A stretch of 38,931 nucleotides of DNA from CAZLWA01 sp964563165 (GCA_964563165.1 CAZLWA010000009.1:1-38931); one strand, 5' to 3'. Shown: positions 23,736 through 32,336, counted from the first letter of the stretch. A program made the numbers and translations. The notes: generated from the sequence alone by a model not told the origin.

Positions 23736-24719
23736 ATGGTCGAAGCAAAATACTACCGCACCGAAAAGGACTTTGTCGTTTGCGAACTATGCCCGCGCAG
23801 CTGTAATATCAAGAACGGCGAGGAAGGCGACTGCTGGGGCTATAAGAACGTTGACGGTAAATTGATGGCGTCCAGCTACGGCCGTATCGTGACGGCGGTG
23901 TACGATCCCATGGAGAAAAAACCGTTTTATCATTATTATCCCAATTCAACCGTGCTATCGCTGGCCGCCAACGGCTGTAATCTGCGCTGCCAATTTTGCC
24001 AGAATCACGATATCGCGCTGGAGAAAAAAGAATCGAAAGACATTTCACTGCAGACGGTTTTGGACTATTCCGGCAAAAGCCATTCGATCGGCGTGGCGTA
24101 CACCTTTACAGAGCCGCTGGTATGGTATGAATTTTTGATGGATTCTACGCGTAAAATAAAAGGCATCGGGCAAAAAAATATTCTGGTGTCGAACGGATAT
24201 GTCAATGAAAAACCGTTTCAGGAAATTATTCCGTACATTGACGCCATTAACATCAGCGTCAAATCCATGCGAAAAAAAACGTACGAGAAATTAGCCGAAG
24301 GCGATTTGGATGTGGTGCTTCGCTCCGTCAAGATCGCGCATGAAAAAACGCATTTGGAACTGACGTATCTGTTGATTCCTGACGTGACGGACAGCGAAGA
24401 GGAGATCGGTGATTTTGTGGACTTTGTTGCCGGCGTCGGTAAAGATATTCCGGTTCATTTCAAGCGCTTTTTTCCGCATTACAAAATGACCGATCACCCG
24501 ATGACGCCGAACGAAACGATGGTGAAAGCGTATAAGCTTGCCAGTCAGAAATTGAATTATATCTATCTGGCCGATACGGACATCGACGGTGTATCCGATA
24601 CGTTTTGTCCGAATTGCAAACGACTGATCATTAAACGACGCGATTATCAGTCCAACTTAGGAGGCATGCGCGGCGCAAATTGCAAATTCTGCGGTCATCG
24701 CATCAATATTAAATTTTAG
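23736..24719 (+). CDS. amrS: AmmeMemoRadiSam system radical SAM enzyme
   Basis: 327 residues from ATG 23736 (a TTG at 23694 would add 14 residues without a ribosome site). The radical SAM cluster motif is Cys81-x3-Cys85-x2-Cys88 in GCNLRCQFCQN. Before it is a four-Cys N-terminal segment (VCELCPRSC, later GDCWGY), as in this pyruvate-formate-lyase-activase-like family. The C-terminus has two CxxC pairs (CPNC, CKFC) like a zinc ribbon. Family hallmarks also include YTFTEPLVWYEF and HFKRFFPHYKM. In other genomes it occurs with Memo and AMMECR1 domain proteins; neither is in this window. The reaction is not established. Cytoplasmic. Confidence 0.9.
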   Translation: MVEAKYYRTEKDFVVCELCPRSCNIKNGEEGDCWGYKNVDGKLMASSYGRIVTAVYDPMEKKPFYHYYPNSTVLSLAANGCNLRCQFCQNHDIALEKKESKDISLQTVLDYSGKSHSIGVAYTFTEPLVWYEFLMDSTRKIKGIGQKNILVSNGYVNEKPFQEIIPYIDAINISVKSMRKKTYEKLAEGDLDVVLRSVKIAHEKTHLELTYLLIPDVTDSEEEIGDFVDFVAGVGKDIPVHFKRFFPHYKMTDHPMTPNETMVKAYKLASQKLNYIYLADTDIDGVSDTFCPNCKRLIIKRRDYQSNLGGMRGANCKFCGHRINIKF

Positions 24720-24745
24720 TTTGTATAACTTTGCAGGAGCGGTTT

Positions 24746-26107
24746 TTGAGATCACATAAATGGTTTTCTTTTTTTCGAAGAGTTCATGCAATTTCCTTGT
24801 TTGTTCTTTTCTTATTTGTTTTTGCCTACAGCCTGCCGACCGGCTGTGACAGCGGCGACACAGATATCGGAATTGAGGGATTTAACAGTCATGGCGCTGC
24901 CGGAACGCTGCATACCGATACGCTGTATGCGGATGCGATTACCAATTACACGTCATTGATGGATTCGATATCGACCGGCGGATCCGACCGTCTTTATTTG
25001 GGTTCGGTGGACGATTACGATTTCAAGATCGTTATGTTCTTCGTCTTTCCATCCGAGATAGAAAGTGTGCACGTAACCGGTGCGCAATTGAAATTAACTT
25101 CCACAGCTTCCTACGGCAGCGGCGGATCGTTCACCGCAGCGATTCATCCGGTACAAAAAAGCTGGAATGTCGGCGATTTGCGATGGAATCGTTTTGACGG
25201 CGCCGTGGACACGTCCGTTATCATTTCACAGGTTTCGATTGCCAATACACCGGCGGCTGGAACGGTCTTTTCATTTTCCGACAGTGCTCTTAAAGATACC
25301 GTTCAGAACTGGATTTACGCAATCAGGGACACCAACCGTCACAATTACGGGATCATGATTGACGTGCCGCTCGGAGCCGGGTTTGTACAGCAATTCTACA
25401 GCGGGAACAACACCTCTGGCGCGGGCGTTCCGGATACCGCCATCGTGCCGCGGCTGGAGTTCAGCTATACAAGAGTCGTAAACGGTGAGGTTAATACCGG
25501 TACGCTTTCCATCACTCCGGTGACGCTGAGCAATTCCTTCGGCGGAAATTCATACTTCGGCGGTTCACACGGTTATCTTTATCGCGATCGCAATCCGCAG
25601 GCAAGCAATTCGCTCACGGTCGGCAGCGGCGTGGTGTATCATGCATTATTGAAATTTAATACCGACAGTATTCCGGCCTCCGCCACTATCAACAATGCGG
25701 TCTTGGTCATGCACCTGGATCCCGCAGGGAATTACTTTTATAACGCCAATACCGATTCCGTCGCGCTCCAGGGCATTCGGGTCGAAACACAGCCGGCCGA
25801 TTGGAAAGCGGGAGAGCTGACCATCAACGGCAACGATTTTTCTGGGATCTTGAATTCCGCCTCTTATCGAAGCCGCCTGACCGACCATATTAAAGGTACG
25901 GACGACACGCTTCGGATGTCTATTGGAACGCAGCTGCAAGGGTGGATCGGCAGGCCTGCAGGCAACGCCGGTTTGGAACTCTTTAACGCCGATGAACTGA
26001 GCGGCAATTTCAGAAGGCTTTACCGCGTGCGGTTTATTAATAATCCCGGAGACCGGGATCATTCACCTAAAATTATTGTCTATTATACATTGCCCCCGGA
26101 CCAATAA
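24746..26107 (+). CDS. Lipoprotein with two DNRLRE-type beta domains
   Basis: 453 residues from TTG 24746, chosen because AGGAG (24735-24739) is six bases upstream. A long hydrophobic signal ends in LPTGC, a type II lipobox, so it is probably a lipoprotein. Two homologous beta-rich halves follow. Each begins with a LHTDTLYAD- or SNSLTVGSG-like strand, then QLKLT / VLVMHL, a SWNVGDLRWN / DWKAGELTIN strand, and ends with PRLEFSYT / PKIIVYYT. This is the pattern of DNRLRE domains found in secreted and cell-surface proteins of FCB bacteria. Ligand unknown. It is followed 23 bases on by a FadL-like barrel and was probably transcribed with it; the amrS gene ends 26 bases upstream. Confidence 0.8.
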   Translation: MRSHKWFSFFRRVHAISLFVLFLFVFAYSLPTGCDSGDTDIGIEGFNSHGAAGTLHTDTLYADAITNYTSLMDSISTGGSDRLYLGSVDDYDFKIVMFFVFPSEIESVHVTGAQLKLTSTASYGSGGSFTAAIHPVQKSWNVGDLRWNRFDGAVDTSVIISQVSIANTPAAGTVFSFSDSALKDTVQNWIYAIRDTNRHNYGIMIDVPLGAGFVQQFYSGNNTSGAGVPDTAIVPRLEFSYTRVVNGEVNTGTLSITPVTLSNSFGGNSYFGGSHGYLYRDRNPQASNSLTVGSGVVYHALLKFNTDSIPASATINNAVLVMHLDPAGNYFYNANTDSVALQGIRVETQPADWKAGELTINGNDFSGILNSASYRSRLTDHIKGTDDTLRMSIGTQLQGWIGRPAGNAGLELFNADELSGNFRRLYRVRFINNPGDRDHSPKIIVYYTLPPDQ

Positions 26108-26130
26108 CATTCAAATGTAAAGAAATTTTC

Positions 26131-27324
26131 ATGCGCAAATTAGTTCTTATTCTGATTGTTTTTTCATCCGAGATTTACGCGGGCGGCGGTTCGTCGTATT
26201 CGTCGTCGACGTTCGGGCTTGCGGACTATCGGCCCAACGCGCGCGCGATCGGGATGGGCGGAATTATTTTAGCGGTCCCGAGCGCCACTTCGATAAATCT
26301 GTATAATCCTGCGACGCTCATCGGTATCACCATGACGCGTTTTGAGGGAAGTATCTTTATCGAGGCCAGTCAGGCCCGCAACGGAATCACGACCGCCAAT
26401 TCAAGCACCGCCAATATTAATCAAGCGTCATTCGCCATTCCTTTTGGAAGCAAGTTGGCTGCGGCGTTAAGCCTCTCGCGTTTTGCCCGGGTCGGCTATA
26501 AATATCACACGGCCTCGAAAACATTTGACGGATTCAGCTATGTCGAAAAATTTGAGGGCCAAGGCGGCATTCAGCAATTGAGTTTTACGTTTGCCGCTAA
26601 AATCAGCGCCCACTGGACGATCGGGGCGTCCACGCAATATGCGTTCGGCACGATTGCGCGCAATTGGCGTATTGCATGGGATTCCGAAGAATTTTCGGGC
26701 ACGGACGATTCGCGCGAGGAACACGTCCGGGGATTGCGATGGGTCATGGGCGGTCTGTATGAACAGGACAAATTGCATGTCGGCGGATTCATCGCCTTGT
26801 CGAATCGATTCCAAAACGATGTGACCGTCACGGGTATTTCGGGCGATACGAGTTATCATGCAAACCGGAAGGCGCTTTTTCCCTTGGAAATCGGCCTGGG
26901 TGGAACGTATGCGATCGTCAAGGAATATTCGGTCGGACTTGATATCATCTATACCGGGTGGCATCGCATCAATTCCTATGATCCGAATCAAAAGAACCGA
27001 AATACGCTGCGAATCGGCGCAGGCGCAGAGAAAGCGCCTGCGGCATCGCTGTCGGCGGGTTTCTTCGGTAAAGCTTCGTACCGAGCCGGTTTTTATATTC
27101 AAAATCTCTATGCCGCCAATGCGAGCAGGAATTTTGCCAGCGAATATTTCGCGACGTTCGGCATGGGCTTCCCTTTCAACAAAGGCAAAAGCACATTGGA
27201 CGTAGGCGTCGAGATGGGCTTTCGCGGTTCCGTGGACGCTAACCGCGTTCAAGACCGTATCCTGCGATTTACTCTATCGGTTTCCGGCGGGGAACGCTGG
27301 TTTCAAAATCGGAAAAAACGATAG
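26131..27324 (+). CDS. FadL/PorV-like outer-membrane beta-barrel
   Basis: 397 residues. A signal peptide (MRKLVLILIVFSSEIYA) precedes a segment of the FadL/OmpP1/PorV N-terminal type, DYRPNARAIGMGGIILAVPSA followed by LYNPATL. It is then a series of alternating beta-strands (LAAALSLSRF, HWTIGASTQYAFG, KEYSVGLDIIYTGW) expected of an outer-membrane barrel. The C-terminus lacks the usual terminal Phe: it ends with a basic tail after LRFTLSVSG. A role in hydrophobic compound uptake or as a secretion-associated shuttle protein cannot be settled. It is paired with the preceding lipoprotein. No terminator is seen after it before the strong promoter at 27362. Confidence 0.78.
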   Translation: MRKLVLILIVFSSEIYAGGGSSYSSSTFGLADYRPNARAIGMGGIILAVPSATSINLYNPATLIGITMTRFEGSIFIEASQARNGITTANSSTANINQASFAIPFGSKLAAALSLSRFARVGYKYHTASKTFDGFSYVEKFEGQGGIQQLSFTFAAKISAHWTIGASTQYAFGTIARNWRIAWDSEEFSGTDDSREEHVRGLRWVMGGLYEQDKLHVGGFIALSNRFQNDVTVTGISGDTSYHANRKALFPLEIGLGGTYAIVKEYSVGLDIIYTGWHRINSYDPNQKNRNTLRIGAGAEKAPAASLSAGFFGKASYRAGFYIQNLYAANASRNFASEYFATFGMGFPFNKGKSTLDVGVEMGFRGSVDANRVQDRILRFTLSVSGGERWFQNRKKR

Positions 27325-27361
27325 CCCGCCCTGTATTTGTCAAAAAAATTAAACATTTTTG

Positions 27362-27390
27362 TTGACAAAACAAAATAATTTGTGTATATT
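27362..27390 (+). promoter_or_regulatory. Sigma70 promoter with flanking TGTCAA boxes
   Basis: TTGACA (27362-27367), a 17-base spacer and TATATT (27385-27390). TTTGTCAA (27336-27343) is the exact reverse complement of TTGACAAA (27362-27369), which overlaps the -35. A third TGTCAA lies at 27396-27401 near the start site. The boxes could be an operator; that is inference. Confidence 0.75.
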
Positions 27391-27396
27391 AATTCT

Positions 27397-27516
27397 GTCA
27401 AACTAAACTTACGATGTTTCAAATCCGTCTAACGGAGTGTGCATTTACATGGGGAACGCCCTGGTTATTAATGATTAAGAGTTTCAAATCATGATCTAAT
27501 ATAGGAGGAATGTACT
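27397..27516 (+). promoter_or_regulatory. Long 5' leader with strong Shine-Dalgarno
   Basis: About 120 bases lie between the predicted start and the TTG at 27517. AGGAGG (27503-27508) is eight bases before the TTG and fixes that start. GTTTCAAATC occurs twice (27417-27426 and 27481-27490). It also contains a 10-codon ORF, stop included (ATG 27449 to TAA 27478, behind GGAG), and a 27-codon one (ATG 27414 to TGA 27494) without a ribosome site; neither is convincing. No known riboswitch is recognised. Confidence 0.5.
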
Positions 27517-28296
27517 TTGAAGAAAATAATCTTAGCTTTGTCGTTCATTTCAATATTCGCGAGCCATCTTCTTACGCAGGACTCAACCGTAAAATTGGAA
27601 ATGCGGCAATTGGTCAATACGCCCACGGCAGGCATGTTGGGGCGCGGACAATATGAGGTCGGTATGCGGCTATTCGCCAACGGCGGAGTGCTGGCTAACG
27701 TCAACGTCGGCATGACACAAAACTTCATGATCGGCATTTCGTTCGGCGGAGAAAAGTTTATCGGTTCCGGTAAAGTGAATTTCAATCCCGAGCCCGGGGT
27801 TGATGTACGCTACCGGATCATTGAAGAGTCGATAGTAGGACCGGCCGTGACGATCGGTTTTGACAATCAGGGATTCGGGCCGTTTTTGAAAAGAGCACGT
27901 GCGGGCGATACGACCAAGATCAATCGCTACGCGCAAAAAGCGCGCGGGCTGTTTGCGGCCGCCAGCAAGAACTACGCATTCATGGGCAATATCGGATTTC
28001 ACGGAGGCGTGAATTGGGATCTGACCGAGAAGAAAGATAAAGATAATCAGTTGAATTTTTTTGCAGGCGTGGATAAGAGCATTAATCATGAACTCTCCTT
28101 TGTAGCTGAATACGATCTGGCTCTGAATGACAATCGCAAGCTTATCGGGCATAAACGAGGGTACCTGAACATCGGCGCTAAATTGAATTTCACCAGAGTT
28201 AACGTTGAATTTCTGGTCACGGATCTATTCAACAACTCGAAGGATATCGCGAAATATTCGCGGGAGATCAAACTGTCGTTCGTGAACGTGTTTTGA
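27517..28296 (+). CDS. Predicted outer-membrane beta-barrel protein
   Basis: 259 residues starting at TTG with AGGAGG eight bases upstream. A signal peptide (MKKIILALSFISIFASHLL) is followed by LVNTPTAGMLGRGQYEVGMRLFANGGV. The rest is a regular run of amphipathic strands (VNVGMTQNFMIGISFGG, PAVTIGFDNQG, ELSFVAEYDLAL, GYLNIGAKLNF, VNVEFLVTDLF) ending in a terminal Phe (LSFVNVF), the classic outer-membrane barrel C-terminus. The PTAG-x-L-x-RG start recalls YjbH-like or similar barrels, but I cannot name the family. It has its own strong promoter and a long leader. About 180 bases follow before the next gene, holding only a small AATGAC/GTCATT palindrome (28338-28351) and no terminator. Confidence 0.75.
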   Translation: MKKIILALSFISIFASHLLTQDSTVKLEMRQLVNTPTAGMLGRGQYEVGMRLFANGGVLANVNVGMTQNFMIGISFGGEKFIGSGKVNFNPEPGVDVRYRIIEESIVGPAVTIGFDNQGFGPFLKRARAGDTTKINRYAQKARGLFAAASKNYAFMGNIGFHGGVNWDLTEKKDKDNQLNFFAGVDKSINHELSFVAEYDLALNDNRKLIGHKRGYLNIGAKLNFTRVNVEFLVTDLFNNSKDIAKYSREIKLSFVNVF

Positions 28297-28476
28297 TGTT
28301 GCTGCGTTTCACAGTGTGGAGCGCATTCACAGTTGAAAATGACAGGTCATTGAAAAAGAAACCGGCAAGAAGCTGTTTTCTGTTAATTTACGAATCAGAC
28401 TGATTGGAAGAAAGTTCGCCCAGCTAAACGGTATAATGGTTGCATAAGTAAGTAAGAAAGAAAAAACGGTGAAGTT

Positions 28477-29391
28477 ATGAAAACCATCAATCTCCACACT
28501 CGCAGCGGAAAACGTATTCTGCTTTGTATGGCGCTACCTTTGCTCCTTTCCGGCTGTTATACCGTTCTGAAACAGTCGGGCGGATATTATTCAGAATTCG
28601 ATCAGAATTCCGCTGCAAAAGATACGGCCCTTCAAATAAGCGACGACGACTCTGCGCTGGCAGGAAACGAATCGGAACCGGCTGATAACAATGATCCCGG
28701 AAACGGTGAAGAAAATGACGATCAGACGATCGTAAACAATTATTACGGATCGGCATGGAACGGGTACTATCATCCGTACGGCCGATGGTCGCTTTCGATC
28801 GGTTACGGCAATTATCCGTATTTAGGCGGGTGGTACGACTGGGGCTATCCGTCCTGGGATTACTATTATTGGGGCGGATGCTATTATCCGACGATTTACA
28901 CCGGTTATTACCGGCCGTATTATCCATACTATCATACAAACCTTTCGCCGGTCTATTCGTATTCACGGCGAAACTATGGCGGCCGTCATTATGTCAATCA
29001 GGTTGGTTTGGCGGGCGGGACTCGTGCTTCAACCGCCGGCCGGGTAAGTTCAGGTCAGCGCCAATACAAAACAGCAAGTTCCACATCGGGTAAAAAAACC
29101 GGTAAAGCGGCTGTACGTAACGGTCGCCGGCAATATCGATCGGGAAATAACGTTTCCGGTCCAACGAAGAAATCGCGCGGCGCTTCACGTACCGCACGCA
29201 AAGCGTCCAATCGTGATCAATCCGTTAAGCGCGGACTTGAAAATGCGGCCCGAAGTCAATCCGGCAGCGGAACTGCGACTCAAGGTTCTTCCGGCGGCGG
29301 ATCCGCGAGCCGCGGTTCATCCAATTCCGGAGGCGGATCGCGTGCGACAGCGCCGCGCTCAAGCGGCGGCGGAAGATCTTATAGAAAGTAA
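28477..29391 (+). CDS. Lipoprotein with Tyr/Gly/Trp-rich core and basic Ser/Gly tail
   Basis: 304 residues. The signal ends in the lipobox LLLSGC (Cys27), and mature protein begins CYTVLKQSGG. Next comes an acidic linker (about 45-85, many Asp/Glu/Asn), then a striking aromatic block (about 87-170) in which Tyr, Trp and Gly dominate (WGYPSWDYYYWGGCYYP). The C-terminal ~130 residues are rich in Ser, Gly, Arg and Lys, with no predicted fold (ASRGSSNSGGGSRA). Similar Tyr-rich, low-complexity envelope lipoproteins occur in FCB bacteria, but I know no function. It is followed six bases later by a second lipoprotein with the same CYTVL start. Basic and aromatic composition suggests binding to polyanions or other surface polymers (inference). 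Confidence 0.75.
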   Translation: MKTINLHTRSGKRILLCMALPLLLSGCYTVLKQSGGYYSEFDQNSAAKDTALQISDDDSALAGNESEPADNNDPGNGEENDDQTIVNNYYGSAWNGYYHPYGRWSLSIGYGNYPYLGGWYDWGYPSWDYYYWGGCYYPTIYTGYYRPYYPYYHTNLSPVYSYSRRNYGGRHYVNQVGLAGGTRASTAGRVSSGQRQYKTASSTSGKKTGKAAVRNGRRQYRSGNNVSGPTKKSRGASRTARKASNRDQSVKRGLENAARSQSGSGTATQGSSGGGSASRGSSNSGGGSRATAPRSSGGGRSYRK

Positions 29392-29396
29392 AAGCC

Positions 29397-29921
29397 ATGA
29401 TAACAAATATTCTTAAATACTCGGCCAGGACTTTTTTCGCGATGACCGTACTCGTCCTCAGCGGTTGCTACACGGTGCTTTTGCGGGAATCCGCGCGCAT
29501 TGAGGATAACGAATCGGAATCCGCGGAATCGGACCGTGCGTACGAAGAAGTTGCGTTTCAAGATGAACGCTGGGCTATGTATTACGACGGAGCCGCGCCC
29601 TGGTGGCAAGAAGATCAGGCGTATGAAATTTCGGATGACCAACCGGCGGACGGTTCTGCCGGCTCTACGCACCGCGCGTACGGAAGACGGCGCGAAGTAT
29701 TGAAAGAAGATAATTCCTCCGCTGCCACCGGACTGTTTTATTCCGCAGGTTCAGCCGTACTGCCGTCTTCCATTTCCACAAACCCGGCAGCGCCGGGCAA
29801 CGACGCCAATAAATCACAAAATACAAACTCAAGCGGCTCGGGCAATCAGGCAGCCAAATCAAACTCGGAATCGAACACGCAGCGTCATTACGGTGCGCGT
29901 GAAAATGCGAAAAAAAAATAG
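29397..29921 (+). CDS. Small lipoprotein, companion of the preceding one
   Basis: 174 residues. The signal peptide ends in VLSGC, mature start CYTVLLRESARIEDNE. The first seven mature-end residues SGCYTVL are shared with the upstream lipoprotein, suggesting common origin of the N-termini. The body has an acidic part with YEEVAFQDERWAMYYDG and PWWQEDQAYE, then an Arg patch (YGRRREV) and a Ser/Asn/Ala-rich low-complexity tail with a basic end. No domain recognised. It lies six bases after the larger lipoprotein and 20 bases before a FadL-like barrel, so the three are almost certainly one transcript and may act together at the outer membrane. Confidence 0.72.
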   Translation: MITNILKYSARTFFAMTVLVLSGCYTVLLRESARIEDNESESAESDRAYEEVAFQDERWAMYYDGAAPWWQEDQAYEISDDQPADGSAGSTHRAYGRRREVLKEDNSSAATGLFYSAGSAVLPSSISTNPAAPGNDANKSQNTNSSGSGNQAAKSNSESNTQRHYGARENAKKK

Positions 29922-29941
29922 CTTAAAGGAGCTGATGTTCG

Positions 29942-31279
29942 ATGGTTTCCAAATGGTATAAATTTGTTTTCTTCACTACTCTTTTGACAGGCGGGCTGCT
30001 GCGCGCACAGGATGAAAGCGACGCGATCCGGCCGTTCCAAAACGAATTCGGACCCGGCGCGCGCGCCATGGCACTGGGTGGAGCCTATTCAGCGATCGCA
30101 GAAGACTACACCGCAGTGTATTGGAATCCGGCGGGATTGGCGCAAATCCGCAAAATGGAAATTTACGGCAGTATTTCCCACTTGAGCCTGGATAACCGCA
30201 TCGGCTACCAAGGGACGCTGACCCAAAACACGAACGGATTTACCGGCTTGAATGCCGTCGGAATAGTCTTTCCGATCCCGACCTCCCGCGGCAGTATGGT
30301 TTTCGCCATCGGGTATCATCGGATCAATCCATTCGACGATTTCAATCAGGTCAAGGGTTCTCCCCTGTTGTCGAACGGAAAGCGCTTTGATCAGGATGAA
30401 TTAACAACCGTCGATGGGAGCTTAAACCAGTGGTCCTTTGCCGGAGCCACAGATCTCACGAAAAAATTTTCCGTAGGCGCATCGCTGAATTTATTGGTCG
30501 GGAGTAATAATTTGAACGTCAGTTATTCTGAAGACGATCCGCAGGACGCGCTGCTCGATGAATCTTATCGCCAGGTGAATCTTCAAATAAAGCCGGATTA
30601 CACCGGCGTGAGTTTCAAAATGGGTGCGCTGCTGAGGCCGGCGGATAATTTGCGGATTGCCATGACGATCACAACGCCGTCGGTAGTTCATGCGGAAGAA
30701 AATTCCAACTATGCCGAAACCATTATCGACGACAGCTCGAATCAAACGACGTATCCCGACGTTCCCTTGTTTAACAAGTACAAAACTACTTCGCCGTGGC
30801 GTTTCGAAGTCGGGGCGTCGTACAAGTATAAATGGCTGACTTTATCTTCCGGCATTGAATTCATGGACTGGACGCAAACGCGTTTCGCTTCGCATATCGT
30901 GGATGAATTCGGAGCCAATATTGACGGCGCTATTAATCAGAGCATTCTAATAAATTACCGCCAGGCAACGAATTATCGCGTGGGAGCCGAAGTGGTCGTT
31001 CCGAATTTAGGAGCGAAAGTGATGGCAGGATATTATTATCAGGAATCGCCTTTCAAAAACGGCCGCGAACTCATCAACAGCAACCGCCAATACCTCTCCG
31101 GCGGAGTGAGTTTCCTGATGGACCAGCAGGTGAAAGTTGATATTGCATTTCAGCACGGCTGGTGGCGACAGGCCACAACCGATTCGCAATTGGGCTCGGA
31201 TGATAACGGCAACATCTTATTCACCAACGAAAGAATTCGCACGAATCGCCTTGTGATTGGAATGAGCTATCGATTTTAA
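29942..31279 (+). CDS. FadL/OmpP1/TodX-family outer-membrane transporter
   Basis: 445 residues. A signal peptide ending in LLRAQ is followed by the family's N-terminal hallmark, FGPGARAMALGGAYSAIAED, then YTAVYWNPAGLA. Next is a long series of beta-strands typical of a 14-strand barrel (TKKFSVGASLNLLVG, WRFEVGASYKYKWLTLSSGIEF, NYRVGAEVVV, AKVMAGYYYQ). It ends with the terminal Phe motif LVIGMSYRF needed for BAM recognition. The family takes up long-chain fatty acids or aromatic hydrocarbons, or, in FCB bacteria, may act as PorV-like shuttle proteins of type IX secretion; no PorU or other type IX gene is in the window. Translationally close to two upstream lipoproteins. Confidence 0.85.
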   Translation: MVSKWYKFVFFTTLLTGGLLRAQDESDAIRPFQNEFGPGARAMALGGAYSAIAEDYTAVYWNPAGLAQIRKMEIYGSISHLSLDNRIGYQGTLTQNTNGFTGLNAVGIVFPIPTSRGSMVFAIGYHRINPFDDFNQVKGSPLLSNGKRFDQDELTTVDGSLNQWSFAGATDLTKKFSVGASLNLLVGSNNLNVSYSEDDPQDALLDESYRQVNLQIKPDYTGVSFKMGALLRPADNLRIAMTITTPSVVHAEENSNYAETIIDDSSNQTTYPDVPLFNKYKTTSPWRFEVGASYKYKWLTLSSGIEFMDWTQTRFASHIVDEFGANIDGAINQSILINYRQATNYRVGAEVVVPNLGAKVMAGYYYQESPFKNGRELINSNRQYLSGGVSFLMDQQVKVDIAFQHGWWRQATTDSQLGSDDNGNILFTNERIRTNRLVIGMSYRF

Positions 31280-31295
31280 CGGATTGAATTTTCCT

Positions 31296-32336
31296 ATGCC
31301 ATTTCGACTTTGCCTCGACGGCGGACTTTTGTCCGCCGTTTTTTGTATCCTTTTCTTCCCGGCCTCATGCATGATCACGCCGGCCCCGGACGGCAGTCAA
31401 ACCGTGCTTTTGAATCGCCCGGCAAAAGTGCAGCGTGCCAACTCTGTGTTCGGCGCGGATTTTTTGAAAGCGGTGAATGAAATTAGCGGCAAGGATATTT
31501 TGAAATTTATTGCCGCATTGGCAAGTGATTCCCTGGAAGGGCGCGGCGCCGGATCGAACGGATTTAATAAAGCGGCGGCGCTGGCCGCGGGGCACTTTGC
31601 CCGATGCCGTCTGCAGCAGCTTCAGCACTCCTATTTCCAAAATTTCAACGTGGAGGCTGCCGCGCTGCGTGCGCGAATTTTCGGCGGCGATCTGACCGGC
31701 GATTCCGCCGCAACAAAAAATATTATCGGCCTGCGGGAAGGGTCGGACGCGATCCTGAAGAACGAATTCGTTGTGGTCACGGCCCATCTGGATCATCTTG
31801 GAAAGAAGCAGGACAGCGTGTATTATGGCGCCAATGACAACGCTTCCGGCGTTTCGATCGTATTACAATTATCGGAATTCTTTGCAGAAGAGAAATGGAG
31901 ACCCAAACGGTCTGTCGTTTTCATTTTATTTTCCGGAGAAGAAACGGGCCTGAGGGGTTCGAAATATTTTGTCGAACATCCGTTAATAGATTTGAATAAG
32001 ATAAAATTCCAAATTAATTTGGACCTGGTCGGATCGGGAAAAGAGGGGATCATGCTGCAAGGCACGGATCATTTTCCGGTTGAAGAAGCCGTGATCAAAA
32101 ACGTTAACCGGGACTATTTCCATTTTGAACTCAGCACGCGCCCGAACTCTCCCAATTCGGATCAATATTTTTTCAATGCGGCAGGGGTGCCGGCGTTTTT
32201 TATTTACGCTTACAACGGCACCATTCCGTATCATTCACCGGGAGACACGGCGGACAAAATCGACACGGTGGTGCTTGAAAATGTGGCTAAATTCGTCTTA
32301 ATGAACATGTGGAAATTTGCCAACGAATCTCCCTAA
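31296..32336 (+). CDS. M28 family zinc metallopeptidase (secreted aminopeptidase type)
   Basis: 346 residues from ATG 31296 (a TTG at 31284 is possible). The hydrophobic signal ends FFPASC, a weak lipobox, so export is clear but lipidation is not. The five di-zinc ligands of M28 and the catalytic Glu are in order: His in VVVTAHLDHLG, Asp in GANDNASG, Glu-Glu in FSGEETGLRGS, Asp in INLDLVG, His in PYHSPGDT. Family substrates are N-terminal residues of peptides or other amide-blocked ends. It sits at the end of the envelope gene run, close behind the FadL-like gene (gap 16 bases). Peptide release at the surface would fit the POT transporter upstream in the window. Confidence 0.92.
   Translation: MPFRLCLDGGLLSAVFCILFFPASCMITPAPDGSQTVLLNRPAKVQRANSVFGADFLKAVNEISGKDILKFIAALASDSLEGRGAGSNGFNKAAALAAGHFARCRLQQLQHSYFQNFNVEAAALRARIFGGDLTGDSAATKNIIGLREGSDAILKNEFVVVTAHLDHLGKKQDSVYYGANDNASGVSIVLQLSEFFAEEKWRPKRSVVFILFSGEETGLRGSKYFVEHPLIDLNKIKFQINLDLVGSGKEGIMLQGTDHFPVEEAVIKNVNRDYFHFELSTRPNSPNSDQYFFNAAGVPAFFIYAYNGTIPYHSPGDTADKIDTVVLENVAKFVLMNMWKFANESP

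Noticed and set aside
27414..27494. 26-residue frame in the leader of the barrel gene
   Set aside because: No Shine-Dalgarno and no recognisable leader-peptide character; mentioned only as a possibility under the leader feature.
28432..28437. Perfect TATAAT upstream of the Tyr-rich lipoprotein
   Set aside because: The nearest -35-like TTGGAA (28404-28409) is 22 bases away; no box at 16-18 bases, so the promoter is not supported.
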